64,000 nucleotides of DNA from Sphagnum compactum (GCA_965153455.1 OZ234493.1:23488213-23552212); one strand, 5' to 3'; numbered from the stretch's first letter, positions 24,442 through 38,720 are shown. Numbers and translations: made by a program. Notes: a model not told the origin generated them from the letters alone.

Positions 24442-26060
24442 GTATGACAAGTCAATTCCTTGAGCATTTCTGATTAGAGCTGTTGAATTGCTTGACTTGT
24501 ACTGTTCACAACACAAACCCAATGAAACCATCTTCTCCAAACTACCAATTTTTGGACAAAACCAATCCCAACAATTCAAGGTTATGTGTTTGCAATTGTA
24601 TGCAAACGTCAACAATTTCCAATTTACATGCCCCCAGTGCACAAGTGTTCATTGACAATGAAGCAGGGAACACCTAATGCACCCATCTCCACAAGCTCCT
24701 TATCTGCATGACATTGAGGAACAATGAAACTTGTGACAATCATAAGTTTCAAGACACCTTGAAGCCACCGACAGTGAAACAACTCTAAAAGTGCGAAAGC
24801 AGACAAATGTTTATGATCACTTCACTTAGAAAAGAACATGGGTAAACACAGGGTGTAGTGTACATATTTACTACATCATTAATAGCAAATTTGAGGCTAC
24901 CATAATCCAAATATGATGCTTGTCCTTTGGTTACCATGGTACATCCATCCAATGGCCTTGCCTTAAACTCTAAACCCTTTAGCTAATCATGTCAACCAAC
25001 ACAACAAGTAATGAATGTAGCTCTAATGCATTCATAAGTTGTGAACAAAATTGTGTGACAGTTTCAAGATCATAGCAAAACTTCCAAGTTCAAAGCACAA
25101 TTTGGTTTCAATACCATAGTTTTCTCACAAAATTATATGTTGGAAACTTGAAGCACAAGATCCCACCTCATCTACTCAATCTTTTAGTATTAAATTTATT
25201 ATTGACTCTGCCAACTAAGTCCACCACATACACAATGATGAGTTCAACATCTGTTTCCAAGGTTGAAAGGGGGTGAATGAAGGCAAAATAACCAAATAAT
25301 TAAATAAACAAACAAAATCATCTACAATTGAAGTTGTAAAGGCCTTAAAACAATATTACCATCCATAGTAGAATAGCCCTCGTGCACATCACCACCTTGC
25401 AATTTCATAGGAAGCCATGTATTTATAGGGACATGTGATGTAAAACACAAATTCCAATTCCTTTGGCTCACCCATATCTGTCTATCAGTCTACACCCCCA
25501 TCTATCTTTCTCAAAGCTTTCATATTCCCCCCCCTCCCCATATTGCAATCCATGCTTTCCAAACTTGACCTATGTGTAGGTTACTTAGCATGTTCCACAA
25601 CTCAGTTGCCAAACCACCTTTGTACCTTGCCTCTTTTCCTAGATCTTTTGTATGTTGATACCAAGCTTTTAGGCTTGCTATTAGTAACTTTTTTAGTTGA
25701 ATCTCATGTTGCTGTTGGTGTTGCCTAAAAGATGAATTATGGTCCCTAGCAATAAGAACCTAAATCCTCAACATGCTCCCCTCGTCTGAGTATTTCCTCC
25801 ACTAGGTTAATGCTGGAATGAAAATGCTTGCTTGAAGCACAAAGCTAATGGAAACAACAAGTGCTTAAGTTGGCATGTGCTTGGCAAATGTATTGGGAAG
25901 GATAGAAAGCAGTACATCATGTGATCTTAATGGGCTATATAACTAATTTGAAGATAGGCTTAGAACAAAAAAAATCAGGGATTCATGCAAACTTGGGTAT
26001 CATAAACAAGCAACATAAAAAATAATTCATGTAACATGCTACAAACATGTAAAGTTAAGA
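24442..26060. other. No recognisable gene
   Basis: May be intron or intergenic sequence following the exons at 23.9-24.4 kb. No further exon could be supported. Confidence 0.35.
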
Positions 26061-26315
26061 TTATAACCTTGACTGGCATATTACATCAATGATGTGAACA
26101 ATTGTCATAGAAAAAAACATTAATTGATCAAATTGTAAAGCATAATTAATGTCCTCAAGAAGTGAGTGCAAGTTTACCATCATGATGTATGGCAAAGTGC
26201 AATAAAACATTGCCAACCAAAAAGAACTTTTTTCCTTCACACCAAACATCACATACTTCAATTTGATAAAACAGTGAATGGATGTTCCTTCTATTTGAGT
26301 CTCTTACAATATCAG

Positions 26316-27062
26316 TTAATTTTCAACCATATTTGTGTCAATTAGCTGTGTCTCAGCCATCTCCCACCACTTGTATTCCATGTGGGTTGTTCCAAATTGC
26401 AGAGGTTGAGTGAAAACTATGTCCTGTGTATGGAGTAGTTGAATGTCACCTAGGCATGTGGCCAAAAAATCTTCTATGTGAACATTATCTATGTTAAGCA
26501 TATTTGTTGTGTTCACTGCCATATCCAATGCCACTTGTGTAGTGCCAAACACAATTGATGTTGACTTTCAGTGTGTAGCACGTGTAGCGAGCGTGTTGCC
26601 CATTAGTTCTTGTAATGGATGTCTAAATTGTTCTACCATTGGTAGGCATTGTTTACCCAATGAATAAGTGGTTGAATGATCATGCATAGCAGGGCCAAGC
26701 ATGCTTATCGATTTCTCATCACTAGTCGAATTTTGTTTGGTTGTTGTGTCATGGGGCCTATGGTTGGACATGATCCACTCAAACTCATTTGTAGGCAATG
26801 TAGCCATTGAAGGATATAAGAGCTTTTCCATCTCTGCAATTATCTCCTCCCGTGGACATCGACTTCCAAGTTTTGTAGGTTGTGTGGGCAAAATATTCGG
26901 CTCATGTAGAACTTGGAACTGACACACCTCCTTCAGCTCAACACACACAAAAATTAGTTTCCCTTCAAGTTTTGCCACACGTGCTTCTAATGGAGACACA
27001 CCCACCTTTTTTTGCATTCCTTGCATGGTGGAACATTTCCTGCATGATGAAAAAAACAACAA
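26316..27062 (-). pseudogene. Unassigned minus-strand coding-like frames
   Basis: Two adjoining minus-strand open frames (164 codons from 27062, and 78 codons from 26552) have balanced amino-acid composition. The first includes a short heptad-like stretch (LEARVAKLEGKLIFVCVELKEV). No catalytic motif or family is recognised. They may be remains of an accessory ORF of a DNA transposon, but that is a guess. Confidence 0.25.
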
Positions 27063-27394
27063 AATTGATACTCCTCAAGTGATAAACATGGAATCTTGCC
27101 CCAATATCACATTTTCAATAAACTATCTAGAACAAGTAGTGTTTCATCATTTAAATCCATCCACATGCAAGATTTCACCATGGACCTTTGACTAGCATAT
27201 CATGTAAACCAAACCAGTGTATGTGCATGATATAGCTCGTAACAAGCCAAGGTTACATGTCTTCAACTTTATGTACCAAGTTCAGCAATTCAAATGTTGT
27301 TTACAATTGCAAAACACTTCTCTACTTCATTTGCAATACAACTACCTGCAAGGCCAAACCATGTTTTGCACCAAAAGTTCACAAATTGCAATGG

Positions 27395-29890
27395 TCTTTT
27401 AGTATGCATCAACTAAAGCAGAGAGAGAGATATACATAGTTACAAAGAAACCTTACATGAAATAAAGTGGGACTCCAAGATATGAATAAATCCCGCAAGT
27501 ATCACAAGTTACAAAATCACAATGGGACTTTTCAAAAGCCAATTTACCATTTTTGCTTAAACGCTTTTGGGACAATTGGTTCAAACTCAATGGCTTTGTT
27601 TTCATTTGCAAATTCATCTATCCACACCACACCCATTTGTCCCCTACTGGCAATTAATGAAAACTTCATAAACAAAAGATAATACATAAATTTGTGTGGT
27701 TATTTGGTGTCTTTATTATAACAACTATCTACAATTTTTATATGCAAGACCAACCTCTCAATCAAGTTAAGGTTTTGCAGTGTCTCCTTCCATAGTAGTA
27801 CTAATTATTATTGAGAAGGCAAGTGGGTTACCGACACACAATTGCAGGAAAACTACACTGTAGACTTTGATAGCTTTTTAAATTGCAAAACACCAGACAT
27901 GGGATTTTGCTGAGTTCATTTAGTGATCCTTCCTAATTATATTTTTAATTGGAATGATGCCTTTTTATGCTAGCTCTTCAATCTGGCTAATTGATATTTT
28001 TCCTTCCAATTAATGAGTGCTGCCATATTTAGTCTATGAATGTCATTCACTGCAAAGAATGATCAGACCATTGGCTTCATCATGAATAACAATACTTCAT
28101 CATTGATTCTCCAACTCCTTCATCAGCTCCTAATAGCGAGTGTAGTTAGGTTTATCTTAATCTCCCCACAATTCGAAGCAATTCGAAGCAAGTTATTTGA
28201 CAAGGATCTATATCCTAAATTTCTTTCACATTTCTGGAACTAATGGCAAAAAAGGGTAGTAGTGGAACATATGTGGAAGAGTACCTTTGACTAAACTCTT
28301 AGATTTTGCCCCCTTGATTGCGGAGTAGAATTCAGTACTGACCTTTTCCAGCTTGAAGTCAACTGCAAAAGATGACAATCTTCCTTGCTGCCAAACCAAA
28401 ACCCTTGACTTTCATGTTCAAAATTGCAACCCATATACATCCTGATCATGGTGCTAAGTCAATCTCTTCTGTGTTGTAACTCTTGCAAACCAGAAAATGT
28501 CCACCAAAGGAATATACATAACCCATTGAGAAATTGGACAAGTAGTTCCATGGCAAGAACTAAGATTGGATGTGTTACCTTTGCTTCACTAACACCATCC
28601 ACTGCCCATATTTGAAGTGTTGGCCCTGCTTTCAAAATCTGTTGCATACCCAATTTTTCGTTAGTTGACACCGAATTACACATATTGCAAATCCATCATC
28701 AACAATGACACACTTGACAAACTTTTCCCCAAAAAAGGTCTTTTAGAGGATAATAAGATTGTATCAAAGATCATCATATTTTTCATCATGCATGGTAGTG
28801 ATTAACTATAAATGTAACTTCATTTTCAAGCATAGAAAAATAACTGTAGGGTCTATTTCAGATGAGTTAGATGCTTCTAACAGTCTTCAAGCATGAGCTT
28901 AAGCACAACCTAGTGGATACATTTGGAGCAGGAAAATGGAAACCCTCCATGGGTGGACTGAATGTGGAAGTTTGGAACAACAATCGAACTTGTGAATGGT
29001 GTAAGTAGCATCATTGGAAAGGCTCTAGTTTGTTTCCGACTTCATTTGAAGAAGTTGCAATGGCATGATAGAAGTCCACAAATGTGCGTCAAATTCTACA
29101 TCCACTCTTGCAAATACAGGCATTCGACTCCCAAATGCAGGAAGCACATCTGCAGAAGAAATTTTAACGAGGGTCCTTCCTATGGGCAAAATTGCAAGGC
29201 CGGTGTAGAAGTCTGTGATCAGAGTTAAATGATGTGCTTCTGCTGCCATGTTTTAGCTCCACTTTGACTTTAGAAAAAATATTTTGGTCTTGGTAAATGG
29301 TGGGATGAATTTTGTATTGAGAAGGTTCTAAAGGTGGCTCACAGTACAACAAATGGCCGATAGCTGCAAAACCCTACCAAGTACTGAATCATCTATGAGA
29401 AATGTTGGATTTGACCCACCAAAACATGTTTTCGGCAAAGAGTTTTAAATTGCAAAACTCTTCAGTAGTGCAGCAACTAAAGCACAGAAAGAAAGAGAGT
29501 TCCAAGGGTACCTTACATGACAAATTTGGGCTTCCAAGGTGGACCGTTATACAAAGAGTTGCATGTTACATAATCAAAAGAGAGCTACAAACTAGAACTT
29601 ACCCTTTTTGCCACTCTGTGATGAGATTTGGTTTGAACTTAGTGGCTTTGTTTGCATTTTGCAACTAAACCTGTCCACCACATCACCAATTTATCCGCCA
29701 CTCTCAGCTTCCGAAAATTTCACTAACAAATAGAAAATATAAGTTCGATTCACAACTTAACTTTGGTTGACAGGGTAGACTTTCCATACAACAGTGTTTA
29801 TGCCATACCTTCTTCCACAGGTCCTAATTGTTGCAGAGAAATGGGGCAGGTCAATTTCAAACAATCAGATGCAAAACATGAAGAGAAAGA
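27395..29890 (-). pseudogene. Decayed, partly duplicated exons of an unrecognised spliced gene
   Basis: Minus-strand exon-like units show splice borders. 28638-28579 (ILKAGPTLQIWAVDGVSEAK) lies between a GCAACAG acceptor and a GTAACA donor. 29241-29025 is a coding-like frame with TGLAILPIGRTLVKIS and MPVFARVDVEFDAHLW. A unit starting at 28239 after an ATTAG acceptor reads FQKCERNLGYRSL. Two more units occur twice. About 27395-27690 and 29450-29745 are homologous over some 300 bp, and both keep a coding-like stretch (ANENKAIEFEP in one, ANKATKFKPNLITEW in the other) before a GTAA donor. The gene was therefore partly duplicated and has decayed. I do not recognise the protein. Confidence 0.45.
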
Positions 29891-29989
29891 AAGATGAGGA
29901 TTCCGGTTAATTTTCTTGCATCATAAGAGGCCACAACCCTTGCACGAAGGTTTAAGAAATTCCACTTGGGGAAGGAGGAAAGTCCTACA

Positions 29990-31010
29990 ACTTCCACGCG
30001 GCTGAGCAAGATATCACATTTGGGTTCATAGCCTTTTTTTACTGGCGAGATTCCGCCAGAAAGGAAAAAAATGAAATTTAAAATTTGAACTTTGAGTTAC
30101 TTTGAAGGTTGTCAATCACCAAAAGTGAGGAAAAATACAAAAAAATTCCATATTTTTACACTCGGTTATCAGTGGGTAGCCATAAATATAAAGTGTTGCT
30201 TAAATGTGTTTACTTAATATTTGTGCATATGTGATTGACACAGACACAACATTTGGTTCCAGGTATTTTTAAAAAATTCAAAAATGAAGTGATCTTGGAG
30301 TATTCTAATCACCAAAAGTGCAAGAAAAAAAAGTAAAATTTGCTAGATTTCTATGGTCGGTTTTCAGTGTGTAGCCAAAACTATACAAGATGATTAAAAT
30401 TTTGTACTTCATATCTGGTTATATAGCTAGATTTGGCTACATCTCCATGGGGATGATAGCCATTTTTTCTACATTGTCCTATGGACTATAGCCACTTTGG
30501 CTCCAAACAAAAATTCCTAAAAAACACTGTTTGGTTTACATCATCCTATGGAGGATCACCACTTAGGCTAAAAAATCAAAATCCACTTGAACAACACCAT
30601 TCCCAATTGGTTCACTGAAAACCCATGTTGAATAAAATTTGGTAAACCCACGCCCCCATCTTTTTATTGGAGGGAGCACAAGAAAATGTGACATAAAGTC
30701 ACTGACAACATAGAGGACCCCTATCATGAACGATCTAGAGTCTAGCCATGTACATGGGGGCCGGGACAAAGTTGTACAAAATTCATAAATTGTCTTATTC
30801 ATCGATATTTGACTGGCGAAATTTTGCCAAAAACTTTTCTACTTGGTTTATAACTTTTAGCCATAAATATAGAATGCTCTTAAAATATTCCTACATAATA
30901 TATGGTTTATAGCCAGATTTGGCTATAACTTTTAGCATATGATTATCAATTTTTTGACTTCATCCTACAAATGATAACCACTTAGGTTACAAAATTAAAT
31001 AAATAAATAA
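29990..31010. repeat. Diverged repeats around CACCAAAAGTG and TAGCCATAAATATA motifs
   Basis: AATCACCAAAAGTG followed by GGT(T)AT/TTCAGTG(G/T)GTAGCC occurs twice about 195 bp apart (near 30115 and 30310). ACTGGCGA(G/A)ATT..GCCA occurs near 30040 and 30810. CATCCTA..GAT(C/A)ACCACTTAGG occurs near 30541 and 30961. No coding sequence. Confidence 0.5.
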
Positions 31011-31404
31011 AACCTTATTCCTATTGTTGTACATTGTGTTGATTATCTTTGTGCACTTGGCACCTATTTTACTTATAGAAAACCTATGCAAATGATTATA
31101 AAATCCCTAGCAGATTGTCCCAATAATGTGGATTCCAAGCAAAGCATTCCAGCACCCCACAACAACAATTGTCAATACGTAGGTGGTTTAGGGTGTTTCC
31201 ATGAATAGCAAAATCCACTACCCTACTACCTTGGCAGCTTTCACATATATATATTATTTTCAGGAATGTTGAAATTTTCAAAAACTATTTTTTTTCCCAA
31301 CAAAAACATTTGTGAAAAACATCTTCAAGAAGAAACTATTTGTCAAAATGAGAATTTCAAATTGATTAGTCAACAAACATGTGTTGAAGCTGCCAAGGCA
31401 TTTC

Positions 31405-33135
31405 CTTTTGGCGAAAGGGGGGCGGGGGGGAGTAGGAAGGATTTTCCATTTTTCCCTTTATTCCCAATGTGTTCCCCTATGTTTCATAAAGTTGGCAGTG
31501 AAACCCTGTTAGGTTCCCAATATGTTCCCCACCAAGTTCCCAATAACACATCACTTTTATCCCATATGATGTGACAAATGGTCCCCTTTTATATGAGTGG
31601 GCCTCAGGGGAGCGACTGTATACTTCAAAATAGAACCTTCTATTTTGGGGAGCCACCATAGTTTAACTTATTTATGGTGATTGGTGAATCAAATTGGCCC
31701 ATTGCCAAAAAACAAAATTGACATTGGGAGGCACCCCCATCAAATGAACACAATCCACATTATGTACACTACTTTGTTTGCATAGTTTGCATAGAACAGC
31801 CTATGCCAAATACGTTGATCAACAATTTTCAACCTAAATATTATTTGCCACTATGAGAAGGCAAAGCATGTACTTTTTCCTTTTGGGTTGGGGAAGTTGG
31901 GGGAAGGATTTTTCATTTTCCCCTTTGTTCCCAATGTGTTCCCATTGAGTTCTCACCATGTTCCCAAGTTCTTGATGTACTCTGGAACACATTCTGAATA
32001 TCACCTCACTTTAATGTCATATGCTTCAGCAAGTGTTGTCCTCCTTTCACCTATAGGTGGGCCAAAGGAAAGGAACTCCAGATAAATAGAACCTTGTATT
32101 TTGGGGAGCCTCCATAGTTTTAGTTATTTTTAGTGATGGGCCAATCAAATTATCTCATTGCAAAAAACTAAAATAAAATCTTGGGAGGTACCCCATGTAG
32201 GTAATGCAAATCATTGTATACCCCACTATGTAGTAAGGTGTGATTAGGAATGCCTATTACTTGAGGCCAAAATAAGTGATAGCCAGTTTTAGAAATAGAA
32301 TTTGCATGGAGCCAATTAGAAGGCACATCGCACATTAAAAGGCCACCAATTTTTTTTCTTTTTCTATTGGTGGGGGTGGGGGGGGGGGGGGGGGGATTTT
32401 TCATTTTTTCCTTTGTCCCCATTGTGTTTTCATCAAGTTCTTAAATATGTTCCAAAAATTCCCAATGTGTTCCCCAACACATTCCCAAAAGCACTTCACT
32501 TTTATCCCATATGCTTTGGCAAATGTTGTCCTGCTTTCACCTATACTAGTGTGGCCTGCGCCATTGGCCAAAGTGTTCCCATGTCCTCAACGGGTTTTTC
32601 CTTCCAAAACCTAGTTTTTTGGAATTTATTTAAATTTTCAATTGTAAAAATCACTGAAAAATCAATATCTCCCATATTCTAAATCCGAATATTACCAAAT
32701 GAATTCCATTAAATCCTCCTCATCAAGATCTTTCCAACAACACCAAATGCACATTCCAATTCCTCCAAAAATTTCAGCTATGATTTAATTTAACTTTCAG
32801 TGAAGAAATCATTCAATATTCATGGGCTTTTGCACCACAAGTTCAAACATCATGGAACCAAGCCCATGCAACCCCTCTTCCTCCAGAGCTTTCCAAAGAC
32901 ACCAAGAACATGATCCGAAGCATCCCAGTGGATCTCATAACTACAAAACAAAAAAAACTACATTCCTTCATAGATAAATAGGTCAGCCAAAGGGGAGGAA
33001 CTCCATACATAAAAAAAAGAACCTTCTATGTTGAGGAGTTTCCAAAGTTTCAGTTTTTTTAGACTGATGGGCCAATCAAATTGGCTCATTTCAAAAAAAA
33101 ATTGAACTTCGGAGGCAGCTCATCTAATTAATAGG
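31405..33135 (+). repeat. Three tandem copies of module A (~470 bp unit)
   Basis: Units begin near 31405, 31885 and 32345 with a G-rich run, then GGATTTTTCATTTT, CCCAATGTGTTCCC motifs, TTTATCCCATATG, and end GATGGGCCAATCAAATT..CTCATT and GGGAGG. The third unit is split by a roughly 430-bp insertion (module B). A 19-base G-run lies at 32377-32395. This is non-coding and could be part of a non-autonomous retroelement. Confidence 0.75.
32547..32977 (+). mobile_element. Module B, inserted in the third module A unit
   Basis: It starts near TAGTGTGGCCTGCGCC and ends near TCATAGATAAATAG, breaking the module A text between TTTCACCTATA and GGGGAGGAACTCC. An inverted copy at 50957-51315 has matching limits, which defines the element. 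Non-coding. Confidence 0.65.
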
Positions 33136-34440
33136 AAAGGTGAAAAGGTAGGGTGAATAATACATCATGAAAATGCTATTAGTTAAATAAGTACCCATAG
33201 CCATAGGAAATGTATTTCACAATGTGGGTTGTAAGTAGGACTTGAAAAGTGAGAATAAAAGACAAAAAGAAAAGACAAACCACCCCCTCCCCAACCAACC
33301 CCACTTCTCCCCAGGGAAACTAAACCTTCTTATGTGTAATTTTAGCCTACTCCTTGGCAGCATGAAAATTCTAATCTTAAAATTGGTTGTCACCATTTTC
33401 AACCTTATCGAATTTAAGTACCCCTTATGTAAAACACCCCATACTTATTCATTGTTTGCAATCAAACATGTTAAGAGAAGTGGGTGTTTGTCATGGGATT
33501 TAAGGGTTTACACCCCCATGTGTAATGGCTCTACTGATTTCATTTGCGCCCCCCGCTTTCATTCACACTTGGACAAGCATTAAAAGTTCAAATGGAAATA
33601 TAGACCAAGTTGTGGAAGATCAATCCTTTGCAAGATACAGATCACATGCTGAAGTAGGTCGGCACATTTTTTATAAGATTTTGCACGTGAATGTGCAAAG
33701 AGGCCCTTAGGGTATTATCATTGATGTGTTACATATTGAAAGTAGTATCAAATTTAGTTTTCCTCAGTGCTCCATATCTAGCAGGAATATGTTAAATTGG
33801 CCAAGTTATGAATCAGAGAACAAGCTCTATTACAGAAGCTGGTGAGATGTGCCGCGCAATGAGAAGAACCAAAGTACTAATGTGCAAACCATCCTAAAGG
33901 CCAAACAATTAGGCAAAATCAATGGCATACATGGTCGACTCAAGGATGTAGAAGCAATTGATGGTAAGAGGATGCCACCTAGTGTTTTGCAATTGACATA
34001 TGAGGATTGGTGATCCTATTCAATGTAGAAAGAGTTTCAAAAGCTACATGTTAAATACATTATGTAAGAATTGGTGCAAATTCCTTTGTATTCTATAGCA
34101 GAATATGATATTGCAATTCCTATTTGCAAATGAGTAGTTGTTTAGCTACATCACTTTAGGATGTTAGTTGCAGTTAATATTGCCATCCATACCATATATG
34201 TTTGGAGCTATGAAATGATGACAATGGAAAGTTGCACATTGTCACAATCTGCAACTTAAAGTTAGGTGCAAGTTATTCACTTGATTGTGGAATCTATAAC
34301 CGCATGAGTACTAACAAACAAATTGTTTGTGGCAGGAATGCAACTATAGAATCTGAGTTACAATGTACTAGGCTTGGATTACACAAAACAGACACTTCTT
34401 GGGAGATTGTGGTGTGCAGCATAGATAAATTGTGGCTTGC
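33136..34440. other. Low-complexity and unassigned sequence ahead of the CACTA relic
   Basis: No gene recognised. It may include the decayed front of the CACTA element, but no terminal repeat was found. Confidence 0.35.
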
Positions 34441-34444
34441 ATGA

Positions 34445-37400
34445 AAGGGTGGCCTTTAGTATGGGCCAACTTGATGAGCCAGAAAGGCAGCAACAACGGG
34501 ATGATAGTTTGTGGAGTCGAGAACTAGCATGGGCCCATAAACATGGCATTACACAGATGAAGTGTCCTTGTAATAGTTGTGCGGGGAGGGGCAAACCAAT
34601 CACATTTTAAAAAAGTTCGAGCACATTTAATCCATCACAAGGGACATCCACTATTTAGGGTATGGAAAGGCCGGGGTCCTATTTCTAAATCTGATGAAGA
34701 GTGGGGAGAAGTAAGGGCCCGGGTCCTGTTTCTAAATCTGATGAAGAGTAGGCAGAAGTAAGTAGGGGCCCAGTGGGAAAACTAACATGACAAGAGGTTG
34801 ATCAGGGTGTTGAGGTGGAAGAATTATTGGATGACCTTGGGCTGGATGCAATTAAAGGCCCAACCAACCAAATGGAAAAGGTATGCTTGGAGTGAGCATG
34901 GTGCAAGAAGTTTGTGACATCATGGATGATCTTGCAGCTGTGCCAAACAACATGGAGGGGCACCAGGAACCTAATGAACCTGAGCCACATCAAGGAATGG
35001 AGAATCTTGTTGCAGAAACCTTTGAAGAGTTTGTAGCAGATGGAGTTAACAACATGGATGCAGAGATAAATGCCTTAAAAGAAACATGCCAGCCTTTGTA
35101 CCTTGGAACTCGGTCAACAATGCTAGTAGCCACAATGTTATTGTTGAATATCACTATGGTGCATGGTGTTTCTAATAAGTTTGTTGATGAGTTACTCTCA
35201 TTACTGAACAAACACATACTGCCCAAAGGTAACTGCTTGCCGGCATCCATGTACAAACCCTAACTAGCAAGGTAGGCTTAAATTATCAAAACATTGATGC
35301 TTGCACAAATGGTTACGTGTTGTTTCAAAAAACATATGCAAATATGGATTCATGGCCAAAATGTGGGTCAGCTGGTTTTAAAAGCATATGGGAAGTCTCA
35401 TGTAGCAATGAAAGTAGTCTGTCATTTCTCTTTGTCAAATCGGCTATTGTGCATGTATTGAACACTGACAACAGCTAAATCAATGACTTGGCGTAGTAGA
35501 AATAGGAGCGTGGATGGGAAATGTCGGCATGTGCCTGATAGTAAGGCTTGGTTACATGTTGATACTAAATGGCCATAATTTGCCTCAGATCCACGAAATG
35601 TCTAGGTTTAGCTATAGATGGAGTTAATCCGTTTGGAGAAAAAAATAATGTTTGGTCAACTTGGCTGGTATTATTCTTGATCTACAACCTCCCACCATGG
35701 TTAGTGACCAAGAGATTTTTTTAATTGTTGTCACTCATAATACCTGGCCCAGAAAGTGTGAAGATGGTTAACTTTGATGTCTTTTGGCCCCTATCCTAGA
35801 AGAGCTATAGGAACTTTGGAAGAGGGTGGCAAGGGTGGATATAATGCAGCCTGCAGGGAAACGGGCCTTTACATTGAAGGCAATTCTATTGTGGACAATC
35901 CATGACTTTCCTGGTTATGGGATTGTTTCTGGGTGTCAACACCAAGGGTACAGGGCATGCCCTCCACGTAATATTGTTGCTTGATGGTCAAAAGAATTGG
36001 GGAAAGCTGTATTTGAAGGAAATCGTAGGTGGTCGCGAAGGACCCATCCATATCAGATGCACCCCAATGCCCAACACTGTAATGGAAAGGAGGAGATGCA
36101 AACAAGGCCACATACAATGACAGCCATTGAACAATTGAGATGGGTTAGAAGGACAGAGAATTGGGAGGCAGCAGGAAATTCCTTAGGAGCAAAAAGGTGT
36201 CCTTCACGAACAAATGGCATGAGCCTTTTTGATTTGCCATATTGGGAGGTGAGTTGAACTATATTAATACAACTAGTCAGTTCCAAATTATCTGAAAAAT
36301 GTTGCATACTGCAATTAACCCCTCAAGGGTCAATTACTTATATGACATTGCTATGTAGGGAGGGTCAAACATGTACAAGAGAACATTTGCAAAAAACCTA
36401 CATTGTAATTCCTATGAAGTGAGGAACTTAATGAATCCTTAGGATTTGTTATATACTTGTATATAGTCTAAGAAGTATACAATATATTTTGAACATAGGA
36501 CTATATGGTAGATTTTTTGTTAGTTCTACACCTTGCATCTTTGTGGAACTTGGTTAGCACATGGATTCATCACAACTATCAACATGACCAATTTTCACCT
36601 TCTATCACAAATTTTGGGCATGTTGCATGTCTTATGTGAAATGCAAGTTCAAAATTATCTCAAACTAATATGGATTAGGTCAGATATTGTTTAATAAAAC
36701 AAAATTGGTCCCATGATAAATAAGAGCAGTTTAATATTGCAACTTAAAATGATAAGGATTTGTTTAAAGGGTTTCAAGCATCAAATATAGGTCTGATTTG
36801 AAATTTTGTTGCCTAATTCTTTATTGCCACATGTGTATGCTAAGTAGGTGGGTTTTATACATGCACAAGAGGTTTTACTTCCTGGTTATGGCAAATAGGA
36901 GGCTGGATAATTTGGTTATTGCATCCATTTGCAGCATCTACTAATCAGGCACACACTTGATGTGATGCACATTGAGAAGAATATCTACAAAAATCTAATA
37001 AAATTCATATTCGGGATGAAAGACACAATCAAAGTGCATTGAGATATGGAGGTGTGTGGGATCCGGGAAAATCTATGGCTGAAACCAGACATCATGGACA
37101 AGAAGCTGGGATCCATGAAGAGCCATGATTGGCACATAATGATGCAGCAATTAATGCCCCTAGCATTGAGGGGATTATGGATATGCATATGAGATTGTGC
37201 TTGATGTGGTTTAGTTGAGTATTCTGTCACATCTGTGCGAAGGTATGGGACCCATCAGAGTTGGCTTCATTAAGAGAAGATGTAGCAACCACCTTTAGCT
37301 TATTAAAGTGGGAATTTCTTGGAGCTTTTTTGATATGATGACACATTTGACATTACATGTGGTTGAAGAGCTAGCAATATGTGGACCAGTACATTCAAGG

Positions 37401-38720
37401 TGGATATACCCAATCGAACGAACTACGAAAGTATTCAAACGGTATGTGCGCAATAAAACTAGGCTCGAAGCTTCAATGGCAGAAGGGTACATATTGGATG
37501 AGACAATTGGGTTTGTCACAGAATACATGAGGGAGTTTGTCCATGTTAAACAACGAGTCCGGGATGCAGATTAGGAAGGAGTGTCCAGTGAAGTGTTTGA
37601 AGGTTCTGCTAACAAATTTCTATTGGATGTTGTTGATCGAGAGCATGCACATCAATAAGTGCTCAACAATGTCGCATGCTTGCATCCATGGGCTTGGTAT
37701 TCAACCCAAACCATACAATCACATACCATTAAAGTTTGCCACGTTACTAAAACTTCAACTTAAATGTATGGTTGAAAAATCATGTGCATCATGGGCAGTC
37801 TTTAGAAGGTTTATAATATAATTGTGTGGAAATGTGTAGTAGACATGAGGAGGAATTAGCTCGAATTGCAACCTTACGAGCAAAATTTGAAATAAAATGG
37901 AAGTCAAATGAGGCAACATCAAATAGGCCTATAACATTTCTTGATGAGCTAGGAGAGGTTGAAGGATTTTCAATTTGGGTGAGGAAGGCAGTCCGCCGAC
38001 ATATTGCAAATGGTAGTGCCATAGAGGATAGTGATGTAGTGAACTTCTCAATAAGCCTAGGTTTGAGGCTTGGAGGTATGCTAGGATGAAAGCATAAGGA
38101 AATCATTATAGGATCTAGGGGGATAACCAATATACAATGGCCACCTATGATTCGAGAGTTGCATCTGCTTTCTAGCAACAACAAGATACTCATGAGGGAA
38201 CTACACTTGGCCCCATTCAATATGTGAGAGTACGAAAGGAAATCAGCCTGATGGACTATGGGCCAGTAAGTCAATCAATGGTGTTATTCAAGTGTGAGTG
38301 GGTGGAAAATGGTTGTGATCGATGGGGGAAGGCCAACATACCAACGTGATGAAGACGGCTTTTTCTAGCTAATTTCCATCATTTAAAGGCCAAAGATGAT
38401 GAACCATATGTCTTCCCATCACAGGTCCACCAAATGTTTTGCTTTGAAGAACCTACACAAACATGTTGGAAAGTTGTCCTCCACGCGGAACCTAGGCCTA
38501 GACATGTGGTAAGTGAAAATAGCGAGGAAATTATCATAAGTGAAAACAGCGAGGAAATTATCACCCCTAGTGATAATGTGATTGGCTTGGAAGTTCTTCT
38601 AGTCATCCCATAAGTGCCAAGCAATGTGGCATTAGTAGGTGCCATTGAGTTATTTGGAGCTGATGTTGTTTTAGCTGGGGAGGACCTACAAAGGCCCACT
38701 AAAGATGAAGATGGAGGAAT
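34445..38720 (+). pseudogene. CACTA (En/Spm) TNP2-like transposase relic
   Basis: Blocks typical of TNP2-type transposases appear in the right order on the plus strand, with many stops and frameshifts. They are: KCPCNSCAGRG (about 34559); LLSLLNKHILPKGNCLPASM (about 35190-35255); a TNGYVLFQKTYA...WPKCG zinc-binding-like block (about 35310); DPRNV (35587); a block around 35840-36110; DVMHIEKNIYKNL (about 36958) with MKSHDWHIMMQQLMPLALRG; FFDMMTHLTLHVVEELAICG and WIYPIERTTKVFKRYVRNK (37325-37470); and the C-terminal VLFKCEWV and FCFEEPTQTCWKVV (38280-38480). It cannot encode a working enzyme. The terminal inverted repeats of this element were not found. Confidence 0.87.

Noticed and set aside
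37789-38274. 161-codon minus-strand frame
   Set aside because: It lies antisense to the C-terminal part of the CACTA transposase relic, which explains it.
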